Positions 1 through 8,994 of a stretch of DNA of 64,000 bases are shown here, one piece after another. The DNA comes from Pontibacillus marinus BH030004 = DSM 16465 (GTDB taxonomy: Bacteria; Bacillota; Bacilli; Bacillales; BH030062), in NCBI RefSeq assembly GCF_000425225.1, contig NZ_KE384334.1, positions 30,117-94,116 on the forward strand, written 5' to 3'. A model generated the notes under the pieces. That model made no database searches, had not been told where the DNA came from, and worked only from the letters and a program-made list of their open reading frames with translations. Each line of letters begins with the position of its first letter. Within the stretch, counting starts at the first letter, position 1. Both the position numbers and the translations under genes were made by a program.

Positions 1-130
1 TATTTTCAAAATAAGACGCTTGCTCTTCTTTTCGAATCATAGCTTTAGCATCAAGTTGATTATGATCTTGAATAGAAGTTACGAGATGCTTTCCAATTTG
101 GCCGTTTGCTCCAACAATAAGAACTTTCAT
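1..130 (-). CDS. NAD(P)-binding Rossmann (NmrA/SDR-like) protein, N-terminal part only
   Basis: The gene is cut by the window edge; about 43 N-terminal residues are visible. They begin MKVLIVGANGQIGKHL, a classic GxxGxxG dinucleotide-binding loop directly after the first beta strand, as in atypical short-chain dehydrogenases of the NmrA/YhfK type. The start at 130 follows a GAGGG-containing leader on the minus strand. The substrate cannot be inferred from this piece. Confidence 0.75.
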   Translation of the reverse strand, partial: MKVLIVGANGQIGKHLVTSIQDHNQLDAKAMIRKEEQASYFEN

Positions 131-280
131 TTCCCTCATCCTTTCTGTGTATCCTCATATATTAAGGATATATATGAATCAGCTTACACATGTATTAAGT
201 TAACACATTGGTACTGTACCCATTGCACTGAACCATCAAGCATGGGTGATGTGCTAAAAGCTCTTATTGGGAACAAATAT

Positions 281-442
281 TTACTTTCTCTTCTTCTCTG
301 CCTTTGCTTGCTTTTCAGCCATTTGATTTCGTTCTCCCCCATCGGCTAATTCTTCAGCAAATTCGTGATCTTCATTTTCATAGGTCTCTGCTGATAAATT
401 GTTATTCATTGCAGCTTCCTCATTCCATTTTTTCTTACTCAT
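281..442 (-). CDS. Small hydrophilic 53-residue protein, possibly YfhD-like
   Basis: This is a short open frame preceded by a strong GGAGGTG ribosome binding site seven bases before the ATG. The product is very charged and contains HEFAEELADGGERNQMAEKQ, ending in a lysine-rich tail. The EFAEELAD stretch is reminiscent of small YfhD-type Bacillus proteins, but the match is from memory and weak. It has no signal peptide, membrane segment or cysteines. The ribosome binding site and codon use make it a believable gene; its function is unknown. Confidence 0.6.
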   Translation of the reverse strand: MSKKKWNEEAAMNNNLSAETYENEDHEFAEELADGGERNQMAEKQAKAEKKRK

Positions 443-551
443 TTATAGCACCTCCATTATCTTTTGTTATCCTGCCAATTATTAGACCATCTATGTAAAA
501 CTGCTATTAAATTTAAAAAACAGCCCCTGAAAAGAGGCTATTGAATATGAT

Positions 552-574
552 CTCTTTTTCAAAAAGAAAAAGAG
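552..574. repeat. 9-bp perfect inverted repeat
   Basis: CTCTTTTTC and GAAAAAGAG are separated by five A residues. It lies downstream of the small membrane protein gene on the minus strand and could act as a weak terminator, but no clear T-run follows the stem on that strand. Confidence 0.4.
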
Positions 575-588
575 CTACTTCCATATAA

Positions 589-846
589 TTAACATCCACC
601 ACTGCCTCTACACCAACAGCAGCGCCACAATCGCTTAAAGATGCATATTCCAAAGAGAAGAAATGCTAGAAGACCAACTATTGTAATAACAATATTCAAT
701 ACAGTTGTGATACCTGTAAGACCTAGTATGCCAAGTAAACTTCCAATTACTCCAAAGTACACAAGTAATAACCATGCTACTCCTGTTAAGAATCCTAGAA
801 AAATCTCAACAACACTACAACCATAATAATTGTCACCCACATTCAT
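589..846 (-). CDS. Small two-helix membrane protein with Cys-rich C-terminus
   Basis: About 85 residues. Two long hydrophobic segments (roughly residues 13-37 and 43-70) are followed by a basic, cysteine-rich tail, CIFKRLWRCCWCRGSGGC, with five cysteines in 18 residues. The ATG at 846 has an AGGGGG motif only two bases upstream, so initiation at a nearby GTG (849 or codon 3) is also possible. I do not recognise a family. The tail could bind a metal or be palmitoylation-like, but this is not shown by the sequence. It stands alone, separated from the GH20 gene by about 140 bases. Confidence 0.5.
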   Translation of the reverse strand: MNVGDNYYGCSVVEIFLGFLTGVAWLLLVYFGVIGSLLGILGLTGITTVLNIVITIVGLLAFLLFGICIFKRLWRCCWCRGSGGC

Positions 847-984
847 CACCCCCTATAAGTTGATCACGATTATCCTATGAGGGGGTTAATATTTTGCATA
901 AAATATAAACACGAATATCTCAAAAAAAGGTATTTATCACGATATCATGCTAGTAAAAGTAGTCCGGATTTGTAGATTTCCTAA

Positions 985-2868
985 TTAAAATACATTTGGA
1001 GTTACAATGTTTTTATAAACATTACTCCTTACAAAACCGGGGGCATCTCGCTCTTTCAAATATTTCAGTTTTTCTTGTTCTAGTTCTGCAATGGAATCTA
1101 TTTCCCCTTGCAAGTACTGATCCAACCTTCTTCTCGTGGTGTCTATTCGTGCTAGCAATCCACCATAGCGAATGTCTAGCGTCTCCCAACCAAAAGGCTT
1201 ATGATGGTTCATCCACTCATCACAATGGAGAGTTCGTAGCGTTTCTATTCTTTCTTTTAATAGCGGTAAGTCTTGATTAAGGAATTTTTCTAATGACTGA
1301 TGATCCTGAGCATCGTAAAGTTTTTTCAACCTAATCCCCAATTCACTCTTTATACTCAGTACAGAACAAATTTGAGACGGTACATCAAAAATTGATGACC
1401 ATTCACCTACTTTCTGCTTTGCTTCCTTCAGCTCTCCTTCAAGTTCGCAATAATAGTCGTTAAGTGGGATCCCTTCTATTTGCTTATCAAACATCCCCAT
1501 TAAAGGATCCTGCCAGAGTAAAAATTTCGATGGATTGTCTGGTTCTAGCTGAACCTCTTTAGACTTAAAAGGAGGTTGATCTAATTTCCCCAAAGCAAGA
1601 AAAGCGTCAGCATCTGCCCCGGTACAGAATTGGAAACGACGTTTTACCTTTTCCACGCCTACATGATCGGAATAATTATGTTCTGCTAATAATTGCAATC
1701 CTAACAGACTCGAAAAGGCATTCGTCTCTGCTCCATCATCTCCCCAGAGCGTGGCAAAAATCTCTGTTACGCCCTCCTTTTTACAGGCAGATAATGCAGC
1801 TTGTGTCGTATTCCAGGCTTTATCGTAGTTGATGGATATCCCGTTCCACGTCCACAGTCCACCAGCGAATAATGGTGTTGATCCAAACTCTTTATGTTTC
1901 TTTAAAAAGCCACGATAAACCGCTTCATCCTCATGATAGTAATCCCAGTAAACAAACTGTACCTCTTTTGGCATCTCCTCGATAACGTCTTTCGGAATGA
2001 TGGCATATTGATCGTAATAGTGCCCTTCTTTAGATGCCATGCGAAAATACATATCACTCCATATCATGGGATTCAGCCCTTTTTCACTTGTAATGTTCAA
2101 CACTTCATTTAGATGGTCATTCATGATTTGGAAAGTGGATTGATAGCCATTTTTCTTTAGGTATTGTCCTTTTCCCATTAAATGAGCTTCATCCATGCCG
2201 ATGTGGATTCGGTTACTTCTGAAGGATGATGATGCCGATTCGATCATTTGCTGGATTAATTCATATGTATCTGGAGAACCTGCTAAAAGGATATCTGAGG
2301 TATCTTTATATTGGTTGCTCGTATCCCAACGTAAAAACGTAGAAAGGTGTGCCAAGGTTTGAATACTGGGGATCACTTCTATACCGAATTGATGAGCATA
2401 CGTATCAATTTCTCGTAATTCTTCCTTTGAATAGCGTCCACGCATATATCCAAAGTATGGCTGCTCTTTAATTTCATACGTATCTTCCATATAGAGCATA
2501 AGCATGTTTAAGCCCATTTTAGCCATGGTTCTTACGAGACGTTTCATTTGTTGGATTTGCATGACCGCATTTCTTGAACAATCTAGCATAATACCATTGG
2601 TTATAAACTGTGGCTTTTCTTCTAATGTAAAAGAATCACGCCTTGATACATGTTCCAAGAAAAGTCCTAGAGCTCTGAAAAAGTGGATGTTCTCCTGGTA
2701 ATATATATGTGCTTCTCCATTTTGGTAGATTACCTGAAGCTTTTGTTGATCCCACTTATGAACAGATACGGGCACTCCTTCTTCTGATAGAGAGAAGCCT
2801 ATCTCACTGCTCAATTGTTCCATCCCCTGTGTTAGCTCTTTCAAGTCTCCTTTAAATGAAAGTTTCAT
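985..2868 (-). CDS. Glycoside hydrolase family 20, beta-N-acetylhexosaminidase-like
   Basis: A 627-residue cytoplasmic protein without a signal peptide. Residues about 90-400 form a GH20 TIM barrel: the strand MLDCSRNAVM at its start, and the catalytic Asp-Glu pair D226-E227 in HIGMDEAH, as used in substrate-assisted hydrolysis of terminal N-acetylhexosamines. The C-terminal ~200 residues are helical, as in single-domain bacterial exo-N-acetylglucosaminidases of the GH20C type. It is the last gene of the importer operon, one base after the oxidoreductase stop codon, with a GGGGGGAG ribosome binding site inside that gene. It probably trims imported amino-sugar-containing oligosaccharides inside the cell. 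Family is secure; exact sugar is inferred. Confidence 0.85.
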   Translation of the reverse strand: MKLSFKGDLKELTQGMEQLSSEIGFSLSEEGVPVSVHKWDQQKLQVIYQNGEAHIYYQENIHFFRALGLFLEHVSRRDSFTLEEKPQFITNGIMLDCSRNAVMQIQQMKRLVRTMAKMGLNMLMLYMEDTYEIKEQPYFGYMRGRYSKEELREIDTYAHQFGIEVIPSIQTLAHLSTFLRWDTSNQYKDTSDILLAGSPDTYELIQQMIESASSSFRSNRIHIGMDEAHLMGKGQYLKKNGYQSTFQIMNDHLNEVLNITSEKGLNPMIWSDMYFRMASKEGHYYDQYAIIPKDVIEEMPKEVQFVYWDYYHEDEAVYRGFLKKHKEFGSTPLFAGGLWTWNGISINYDKAWNTTQAALSACKKEGVTEIFATLWGDDGAETNAFSSLLGLQLLAEHNYSDHVGVEKVKRRFQFCTGADADAFLALGKLDQPPFKSKEVQLEPDNPSKFLLWQDPLMGMFDKQIEGIPLNDYYCELEGELKEAKQKVGEWSSIFDVPSQICSVLSIKSELGIRLKKLYDAQDHQSLEKFLNQDLPLLKERIETLRTLHCDEWMNHHKPFGWETLDIRYGGLLARIDTTRRRLDQYLQGEIDSIAELEQEKLKYLKERDAPGFVRSNVYKNIVTPNVF

Positions 2869-2869
2869 A

Positions 2870-3874
2870 TCAATCGACTCCCCCCCTAGTAATCTCTATC
2901 ATATTTCTGCTTTCATGTGATTCATAGATTCCTTGAATTACACTAACGACTGATTTGCCGTAGGTACCTGAATTCTCTAAAATGCGTTTGCCTTGGATGG
3001 CATCAATCAGCTCCATGAATTGCTTTTCAAAAGGTGATTTGTCGCTTGGTGTTGGTACTTGAGCGTATGATCCTCCCTGACTTACATACACTCCTTTTCC
3101 TACCTCAACCTTCATCATCCCTTTAGTAAAAATAAGTTCGGTTACATGCTTGGGAACCACTTCATACCCCGATATAGAGATGGTGACAGGGATCTCGTTT
3201 TCCGTCTCCAAATAGACTAGGCCGCTTCCTTCTATATCACTTGAAACCTCTACATCTCGATGATGATAACTCAAATTCGCCATTACTCTTGAAAAGCGAG
3301 AATTCAGCAACCACTGGATCTTATCGATCGAATGAGCCCCTAAATTCATCATGATACCCCCACCAGCTTTATCACATTCCAAAAACCAAGCGGGGCGATC
3401 CTGTTTAAAATAGTTCATATGCCTGGTTTCATTAATTTGAACAAGCTGTCCTAGGATCCCTTCATGAATGCGTTTTTTCGCTACATCATTTTCCGGGAAA
3501 TAATGTTGGATATGCCCGATCATCAGCTGAACATCATGATCGGAAGCCACTTGAATCATTTCATCACATTCGAGCGTGTTTAGAGCCATTGGTTTTTCTA
3601 ATAAGATGTGACACCCGTTTCGGGCACAAAATATAGCCGCATCTTTATGTAAAAAATGCGGAAGACTGATCACCACAATATCAGGTTTTTCTTTTTGAAC
3701 CATGTCACGATAATCAAGATACCCAATAAGGTCATATTCTCTACTAGCTGTGTTTACTTTAGCCTCATCAATATCAGCAATAGCAACCGCTTGTAATTCT
3801 TCTATACGACTTATGGCTTTTAAATGCTCTGAAGAAATAATCCCCGCTCCAATTAAAGCTACTCTTAATGACAT
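2870..3874 (-). CDS. Gfo/Idh/MocA family NAD(P)-dependent oxidoreductase
   Basis: 334 residues. The N-terminal Rossmann fold begins MSLRVALIGAGIISSEHLKA, and the family hallmark EKP lies in LLEKPMALN. The C-terminal alpha/beta domain carries the GGGIMMNLGAHSID segment typical of the substrate-binding face. Such enzymes oxidise or epimerise sugars, sugar acids or inositols using tightly bound NAD(P). It is two bases downstream of the sugar isomerase gene and immediately upstream of the GH20 gene, so it most likely converts a monosaccharide released from the imported glycan. The substrate cannot be read from the sequence. Confidence 0.85.
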   Translation of the reverse strand: MSLRVALIGAGIISSEHLKAISRIEELQAVAIADIDEAKVNTASREYDLIGYLDYRDMVQKEKPDIVVISLPHFLHKDAAIFCARNGCHILLEKPMALNTLECDEMIQVASDHDVQLMIGHIQHYFPENDVAKKRIHEGILGQLVQINETRHMNYFKQDRPAWFLECDKAGGGIMMNLGAHSIDKIQWLLNSRFSRVMANLSYHHRDVEVSSDIEGSGLVYLETENEIPVTISISGYEVVPKHVTELIFTKGMMKVEVGKGVYVSQGGSYAQVPTPSDKSPFEKQFMELIDAIQGKRILENSGTYGKSVVSVIQGIYESHESRNMIEITRGGVD

Positions 3875-3876
3875 GT

Positions 3877-4659
3877 TTATGTCTCCTTAGCAAGACTTTT
3901 CCATCTGACTTTTAAAAAACTTATGTCTCGTATTGCATTGTGATATAGCTGTTCTGTTTTTTCATTTTCCAAAGCTGTACCTTCTGTAAATTCTAAAGAG
4001 AAATCACCGTTAAACCCGTTTTCCTTAAGAACTTGAATACGACTTTCAACAAATTCAGGATAACGCTCTAACAGGTGAAAACGAGAGCCATCAAATAAAC
4101 TTACGTGAGCATAGACAACTTTCTCCCCTAAATGCTTAAACCAGCTTTTTACGTCCGTACCCTTATGGAAAGGATGAATCATGGCTCCGATATCATTGGA
4201 GCCGATCCGCTTAAAAACACCCTTCGCTATTTTCGGATCTTCCATAACAGTACCTGGATGACATTCACAAAGAAATGTACATTGGTTTGGTAATTGTTCC
4301 TTCCAATCTTGAAAGTTTTGAATGTACTCATCTAGACGCTCCGGATCTTTACCGAAATTGAACTTGATTTTGTTTGCTCGAAGTCTGTTCACCATATTGG
4401 CAGCTTGGGCTCTTTGTTGTTCAAAACCGTCTTCAAAGCTTACATAGGAGTTGTAGACTTCTACAGGTATAGAGGAATGTTTAAGAAGTTGGATTTCAGG
4501 TTCTGATGCTTTTAAGCTATGATTCTCCCATAACTCAATCCCATCAAACCCGTCTGTTCTCAATTTAGGAAGCCAATCACTTACTGCAATCGACGGGTTT
4601 TGTCCTTCTTCCCATCGATTCTTCTCTAAAAGGACCGTATTCATGAAAAATGAAGTCAA
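3877..4659 (-). CDS. Sugar phosphate isomerase/epimerase-like TIM barrel protein
   Basis: About 260 residues of the xylose-isomerase-like/AP endonuclease 2 fold. Visible features include DGFDGIELWENHS near the start, ECHPGT (metal-ligand region), and FSLEFTEGTA near the C-terminus. The start is taken as the TTG at 4659, because a perfect AGGAGG lies seven bases upstream. A longer frame to 4680 would place that AGGAGG inside the gene. It is followed after two bases by the oxidoreductase, a pairing common in sugar and inositol catabolic operons. The reaction is inferred to be isomerisation or epimerisation of a keto-sugar. Confidence 0.75.
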   Translation of the reverse strand: MTSFFMNTVLLEKNRWEEGQNPSIAVSDWLPKLRTDGFDGIELWENHSLKASEPEIQLLKHSSIPVEVYNSYVSFEDGFEQQRAQAANMVNRLRANKIKFNFGKDPERLDEYIQNFQDWKEQLPNQCTFLCECHPGTVMEDPKIAKGVFKRIGSNDIGAMIHPFHKGTDVKSWFKHLGEKVVYAHVSLFDGSRFHLLERYPEFVESRIQVLKENGFNGDFSLEFTEGTALENEKTEQLYHNAIRDISFLKVRWKSLAKET

Positions 4660-4685
4660 TCCTACTCCTCCTATCTCCAAGAGAT

Positions 4686-5612
4686 TTAATTCATAACAGC
4701 AACAGGTACGACCTCTTCATTCATTTGATTAAAATCAATGTGATACACATACCTCGGTCGCCCTCTTCCATTTAACTGTTCTTCCCCTACCACCTTAGCC
4801 ACTTTTTGATTCTCTAACGTTGTGAGGATCCTTCTTGCACTTCTTAATGTGATCGAAAACCCCTTCGCTAGCTCCGCGGCTGTAATGTTGTTGCGGCCGA
4901 TCGATTCACATAAACACTGTAATTTATAAATCGTCGCTCCACTTACACCTCGCTTTTTAAAATGTTCAATCGCTTGATCACTTTCATAGCGAATCGGAAA
5001 CTCTGAAAATGATGTAACTTTGATTTTGTTGGATAAATCATACAAAAATTCGCGAATGCATGTGTCTGTCGGAGTAACGAGGTCTACCTCTACAGGATAA
5101 TCACGTAATGCATCCACAACTTCCGGGTGACTTGTTACGATTGTTTTAACTTGATGATCTTCTATAGACTTCACATGAAACTCTACTAATTCTTGTGTGG
5201 TCATCTTCGAATGGTGCTCATTTATATACAAGGGAGCTTTTTGAACACCTTCGTTTTGCAGCTTTTCTTTCATCTTTTCTTCACAAAAAACATCTACACT
5301 CAGCTTGATAGCCCCCGCTTCATTCGAAGATGTCAGTACACTTTTGAACAACGTTTTATATAATGCCGTAATCGAGTATCTCAACTCATAAACTGGGAGA
5401 TCATTCAGCATCTCCACCATATTTTGATTAAAAGCTAGAGGATGAATCACGATGGCACAGTCAATCCCATCGGAGTGGAACTTTTTCAAATTACACTTCA
5501 TGTTCTGATCAACAACCAAAGGAACAAAAGTGAACCCTGGAAACTCATCACGGAGCCGATTTACGATATCGATCATCTCTTTCGTGCCAATCAGTAACGC
5601 TTTGGTTTTCAC
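4686..5612 (-). CDS. Winged-helix transcriptional regulator with unrecognised sensor domain
   Basis: 308 residues. The last ~90 residues contain a winged helix (ITAAELAKGFSITLRSARRI, then a basic wing NGRGRPRYVYHI). Residues 1-200 are an alpha/beta region beginning MKTKALLIGTKEMIDIVNRL that looks like two linked Rossmann-type lobes, distantly recalling PrpR-type effector domains. That assignment is a guess. The gene sits between the inner permease and the isomerase genes, so it probably senses a sugar or metabolite of this pathway and controls the operon from within. This is unusual because a YesMN two-component pair is also next door. Confidence 0.6.
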   Translation of the reverse strand: MKTKALLIGTKEMIDIVNRLRDEFPGFTFVPLVVDQNMKCNLKKFHSDGIDCAIVIHPLAFNQNMVEMLNDLPVYELRYSITALYKTLFKSVLTSSNEAGAIKLSVDVFCEEKMKEKLQNEGVQKAPLYINEHHSKMTTQELVEFHVKSIEDHQVKTIVTSHPEVVDALRDYPVEVDLVTPTDTCIREFLYDLSNKIKVTSFSEFPIRYESDQAIEHFKKRGVSGATIYKLQCLCESIGRNNITAAELAKGFSITLRSARRILTTLENQKVAKVVGEEQLNGRGRPRYVYHIDFNQMNEEVVPVAVMN

Positions 5613-5644
5613 AACTTCACATCCTATCTCTCCGATTTAAGCGA

Positions 5645-6475
5645 TTATTTTAAACCTGAAGAACTAGCTCCTTTGACAAAGAATTTTTCTGTGAAAAAGA
5701 AGACGATTAAGATTGGGATTAAGGACATTAAAGCAGCTGCTACTAAGTATTGTTCTTTTCCGAACCAAGCTCCAGACATCGACAGGACACCTATAGGTAA
5801 TGTAAATTTCTCCTGAGAGGACAGGTAAATAGCAGGAGCCATAATCTCATTCCACTTGGTCATAAACGTAAAAATCGTTAAGGTAGCCAATTGCGGTTTA
5901 CACATAGGCATGAAGATCCGCCAGTACGTTTGAAGCGGAGAACATCCGTCCAGTTTAGCCGCTTCTTCATATTCTTTTGGAATACTCAGGAAGGCCTGTC
6001 GCATGAGGAAGACGCCAAATGGTTGCGCCAACCATTCCAGTATCCATAAAGGAACAAGGGTATCGAGAGCCCCCATATGCTTAAAGATAATAAATTGAGG
6101 AATGATCATGACTACAGGTGGAATCATGAGCGTTCCCAAGACCATGATGAACAAGGAGTTTTTAAAAGGAAAATCTAATCGAGCAAAGGCATAAGCCACC
6201 ATTGAACAGGAAAGTAATGCCCCTAGCACGGACAAAACTGTTACGATAAAACTGTTCCATCCATATTGGGCAAAGTCGGTCATTCTCCACACTTCAACGT
6301 AGTTTTGCCATCTGAAAGGATTAGGGATATATTCGACTGGTATAGCGGTGTATTGTTTATAGGTTTTTAATGAATTAAAGGTTGCTGTAATAAAAGGCGT
6401 CAACATAATCATGGCACTAAACGTAATGACGATATAGCTAATGATCTTTCTTCTTTTATTTGGATTCTTTTTCAT
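5645..6475 (-). CDS. Carbohydrate ABC transporter permease, MalG type (CUT1)
   Basis: About 276 residues with six predicted membrane helices, starting with a basic cytoplasmic tail MKKNPNKRRK. The EAA loop that contacts the ATPase is visible as EEAAKLDGCSPLQTYWRIFM. I place the start at the ATG at 6475, eight bases after an AGAGG; an in-frame GTG at 6484 would sit on top of it. It follows the MalF-type permease in a solute-binding/permease/permease order standard for CUT1 oligosaccharide importers. The ATPase is not encoded nearby, as is common for systems sharing an MsmK-like ATPase. Confidence 0.9.
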   Translation of the reverse strand: MKKNPNKRRKIISYIVITFSAMIMLTPFITATFNSLKTYKQYTAIPVEYIPNPFRWQNYVEVWRMTDFAQYGWNSFIVTVLSVLGALLSCSMVAYAFARLDFPFKNSLFIMVLGTLMIPPVVMIIPQFIIFKHMGALDTLVPLWILEWLAQPFGVFLMRQAFLSIPKEYEEAAKLDGCSPLQTYWRIFMPMCKPQLATLTIFTFMTKWNEIMAPAIYLSSQEKFTLPIGVLSMSGAWFGKEQYLVAAALMSLIPILIVFFFTEKFFVKGASSSGLK

Positions 6476-6504
6476 TACAAACACCTCTAATATAAATTGC
6501 TACT

Positions 6505-7464
6505 CTACTTTTCATAATGAACCCACTTCTTTTGCATCTTCACTTGGATTAATGTAATGACAAAAAGAATGAGAAACAGCACCCATGCAATGGCGGATGC
6601 ATAACCCATTTTCAAGAAAGCAAACCCTTGCTGGAATAAATACAGCATTAAGACCATACTGGCGTTATTCGGCCCACCAGCTGCAGTAATATCACCTGAA
6701 TTCCCTGTCATAACATAAATTTGTTCAAACGCTTGAAACGTTGTGATCGTACTTAGCACGAGAACAAGAAAAGTCGTTCCAGAAATCAGTGGCACAGTTA
6801 CATGTCTGAATTTCTTCAAGATACCTGCCCCTTCTACCTCAGCAGCTTCATAGAGATCTTCAGGAACATTTTGCAGACCAGCTAAAAAGATGACCATCAT
6901 ATAGCCGATGCCTTTCCATACGGCGACAGCAACAAGGACTGGAATCACAAGTGCTTCATCATTTAACCATTGTTGAGGTTGTGACCCCATCTTCACCAGA
7001 AGGTCATTGGCTAACCCAAAGCGTGGGTTAAAGATCGCATCTGCTACATAAAGAACAACAGTCCATGAGGAGATCACAGGTATAAAATGAGCTATCCGGA
7101 AAAATTTCAGCCCTTTTAAACTTTGGTTAAGCGCCACCGCCAGAATTAGAGCTAAAATCGTTTGTGTAGGTACAAATAAGACTGTGAAATAAACCGTATT
7201 CCATAAGGACTTCCAGAACACTGGATCATTAATAAGCTTGTTATAATTCTCTAAACCGATCCATTGCGGAGCATTAAGCATGTCATATCGTGAAAAGCTA
7301 AAATATAAGGATGCCAATAACGTAAAGGCAATAAAAACTATGAAATGAATGAGGTATGGGGATACCATCAGTAATCCCCATTTACCCTCATGACTTAATT
7401 TTCTTTTTCGTTTCGACAAATTAGGCTTTGCTGTGTTTTTTTGTAATCTCGTATTACCCAACAT
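6505..7464 (-). CDS. Carbohydrate ABC transporter permease, MalF type (CUT1)
   Basis: 319 residues. A basic N-terminal tail (NLSKRKRKLSHEGKWG) leads into six membrane segments. The ATPase-coupling EAA motif is YEAAEVEGAGILKKFRHVTV. It resembles UgpA/LacF/YesP-type permeases. Only about 40 bases separate it from the lipoprotein gene upstream. The ribosome binding site (AAAGTGTG) is weak. Partner of the MalG-type permease encoded next. Confidence 0.9.
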   Translation of the reverse strand: MLGNTRLQKNTAKPNLSKRKRKLSHEGKWGLLMVSPYLIHFIVFIAFTLLASLYFSFSRYDMLNAPQWIGLENYNKLINDPVFWKSLWNTVYFTVLFVPTQTILALILAVALNQSLKGLKFFRIAHFIPVISSWTVVLYVADAIFNPRFGLANDLLVKMGSQPQQWLNDEALVIPVLVAVAVWKGIGYMMVIFLAGLQNVPEDLYEAAEVEGAGILKKFRHVTVPLISGTTFLVLVLSTITTFQAFEQIYVMTGNSGDITAAGGPNNASMVLMLYLFQQGFAFLKMGYASAIAWVLFLILFVITLIQVKMQKKWVHYEK

Positions 7465-7505
7465 TACACGTCACACTTTCTATAAGGAATTCAACGCTAT
7501 AGGTG

Positions 7506-8846
7506 TTATTGATTCTCATAGAATTCATCTAACACTTTTTGTACTTCCTTATCTGCACGTTCTAGAGCTTCTTCAATACTAGCTTCTTTCAAAAATGCTC
7601 GGTTGAAGTTGTCTCCTGTTTTCTTCACCCATTCTGACCAAACTGCGTTCACATCTAGTGTTCCGGCAAATTCGAAACTATCTAAAAATGCTTGCTTATT
7701 TGCTGGTTTATCACCAGAATTTAAGAACATATCAGACTGTGCTACAGATTTTTTCACAGGAACCGCTTCACCTAGCTCAGCCCATTCTTTCTGAACGTCA
7801 TCCTCTGACACCCAGTATTTCACCCATTCCCAAGCAGCCTTAGCTTTTTTATCGGAGGCATCATTGTTAATGATCCATGAATTCGCAATAACGGGGGAGA
7901 AACGCTCTCCATCTGGTCCTTTTGGAAGAACAGTAACATCATAATTCACACCTGTTTCATTCGCAGCTAGTACGCGAGCATAGATTCCAATTCTCATAGC
8001 CGCTGTTTCACTAGGGAAAGGAGACATTGCGCTTTGAAATGCTTGTAGGTCTGATGGATCTGTAAATATTCCGCGATCCATCCCATCAACAATGTATTCC
8101 ATCGCTTTTTTATTTTCTGGTGTATCAATAATGGATTGTTTTAAGCTATCATCCAGAATGCCACCGCCATAAGACTTCAGAACCGTCATCCAGCCTTCTG
8201 TAATACTGAAGAAGGTAAGACCGTATTGGTTTACGCTATTCGATTTAAAGCCAGATTCATTCGCTGTTTTACCACTCGTATCAATTGTCAACTTAGCTCC
8301 AGCTTCTTTTAGATCTTCCCATGTCCAACTTTCATCCGGATAATCAACGCCTGCTTTATCGAACATGTCCTTGTTATAGAAAAGTGACGCAATTTGGATC
8401 CCTTGAGGAACAGCCCAATAGGAACCGTTTGGCCCTTTGTTGAAATCTAAACCATAATAATCGTCCTTATTGAGATCTTGATTAATCCACTCCGTTAAAT
8501 CTTTTGCAGCCCCACGCTCGGCATACTTTTGAACAAACACACCATCAGAAAGCCACACATCAGGTGCTGTTCCCCCTGCGATTTGGGTATCTAGCTTCTG
8601 GAAGAATTGTTGGTATGGAGCATTTTGCGTTTTAATTTTAATATCAGGATGTTGTTCCTCAAACTTGTCGATCAACTCCTGCATCTTCTCATCAGCACTA
8701 CCTGAAGAATAAAACCCTAACGTAATTTCTGTAGCACTTGAGTCATCTCCACCCTTACCTGAAGATTCATCTGAACACCCTGCAATAAACAAAGCAAAAA
8801 CAGTCATAAAAGCCATCCATAATTTCATAACCTTTTTCTGATTCAT
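7506..8846 (-). CDS. Sugar-binding lipoprotein of CUT1 ABC importer
   Basis: 446 residues. The N-terminal lipoprotein signal ends in LFIAGC, with Cys24 as the lipidated residue, followed by an acidic/Gly/Ser linker. The mature protein has the extracellular solute-binding family 1 pattern: EITLGFYSSG, then FEEQHPDIKIKTQNAPYQQF and GTAPDVWLSDG. It is the first gene of the importer operon, preceded by a GGGGAGGAG ribosome binding site, a TATAAT box and a cre site. It should capture an oligosaccharide outside the membrane and deliver it to the two permeases downstream. Confidence 0.92.
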   Translation of the reverse strand: MNQKKVMKLWMAFMTVFALFIAGCSDESSGKGGDDSSATEITLGFYSSGSADEKMQELIDKFEEQHPDIKIKTQNAPYQQFFQKLDTQIAGGTAPDVWLSDGVFVQKYAERGAAKDLTEWINQDLNKDDYYGLDFNKGPNGSYWAVPQGIQIASLFYNKDMFDKAGVDYPDESWTWEDLKEAGAKLTIDTSGKTANESGFKSNSVNQYGLTFFSITEGWMTVLKSYGGGILDDSLKQSIIDTPENKKAMEYIVDGMDRGIFTDPSDLQAFQSAMSPFPSETAAMRIGIYARVLAANETGVNYDVTVLPKGPDGERFSPVIANSWIINNDASDKKAKAAWEWVKYWVSEDDVQKEWAELGEAVPVKKSVAQSDMFLNSGDKPANKQAFLDSFEFAGTLDVNAVWSEWVKKTGDNFNRAFLKEASIEEALERADKEVQKVLDEFYENQ

Positions 8847-8866
8847 CTTTTCTCCTCCCCTTTTTA

Positions 8867-8880
8867 AGAAAACGCTTACA
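8867..8880 (-). promoter_or_regulatory. cre (CcpA) operator of the importer operon
   Basis: On the minus strand the site reads TGTAAGCGTTTTCT, which fits the catabolite-responsive element consensus TGWAANCGNTNWCA with one end mismatch. It begins about 20 bases upstream of the lipoprotein start codon, overlapping the predicted transcription start, a position expected for CcpA repression when a preferred sugar is present. Confidence 0.7.
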
Positions 8881-8881
8881 T

Positions 8882-8887
8882 ATTATA
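8882..8887 (-). promoter_or_regulatory. -10 box (TATAAT) of the importer operon
   Basis: A perfect TATAAT on the minus strand directly precedes the cre site. The -35 region (around CTGAAT, 16 bases upstream) is poor, suggesting activator dependence, for example on the adjacent YesN-like regulator. The assignment is by sequence only. Confidence 0.5.
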
Positions 8888-8994
8888 TTAAAGCTAAGGT
8901 TGAATTCAGAAAATGTAAAAATATTTGAAATATTGTGTTTTCTTCAGTAAAATAATAGTATATGGAAGTTTCTACTATTTTAAAGGAGCTTGCT

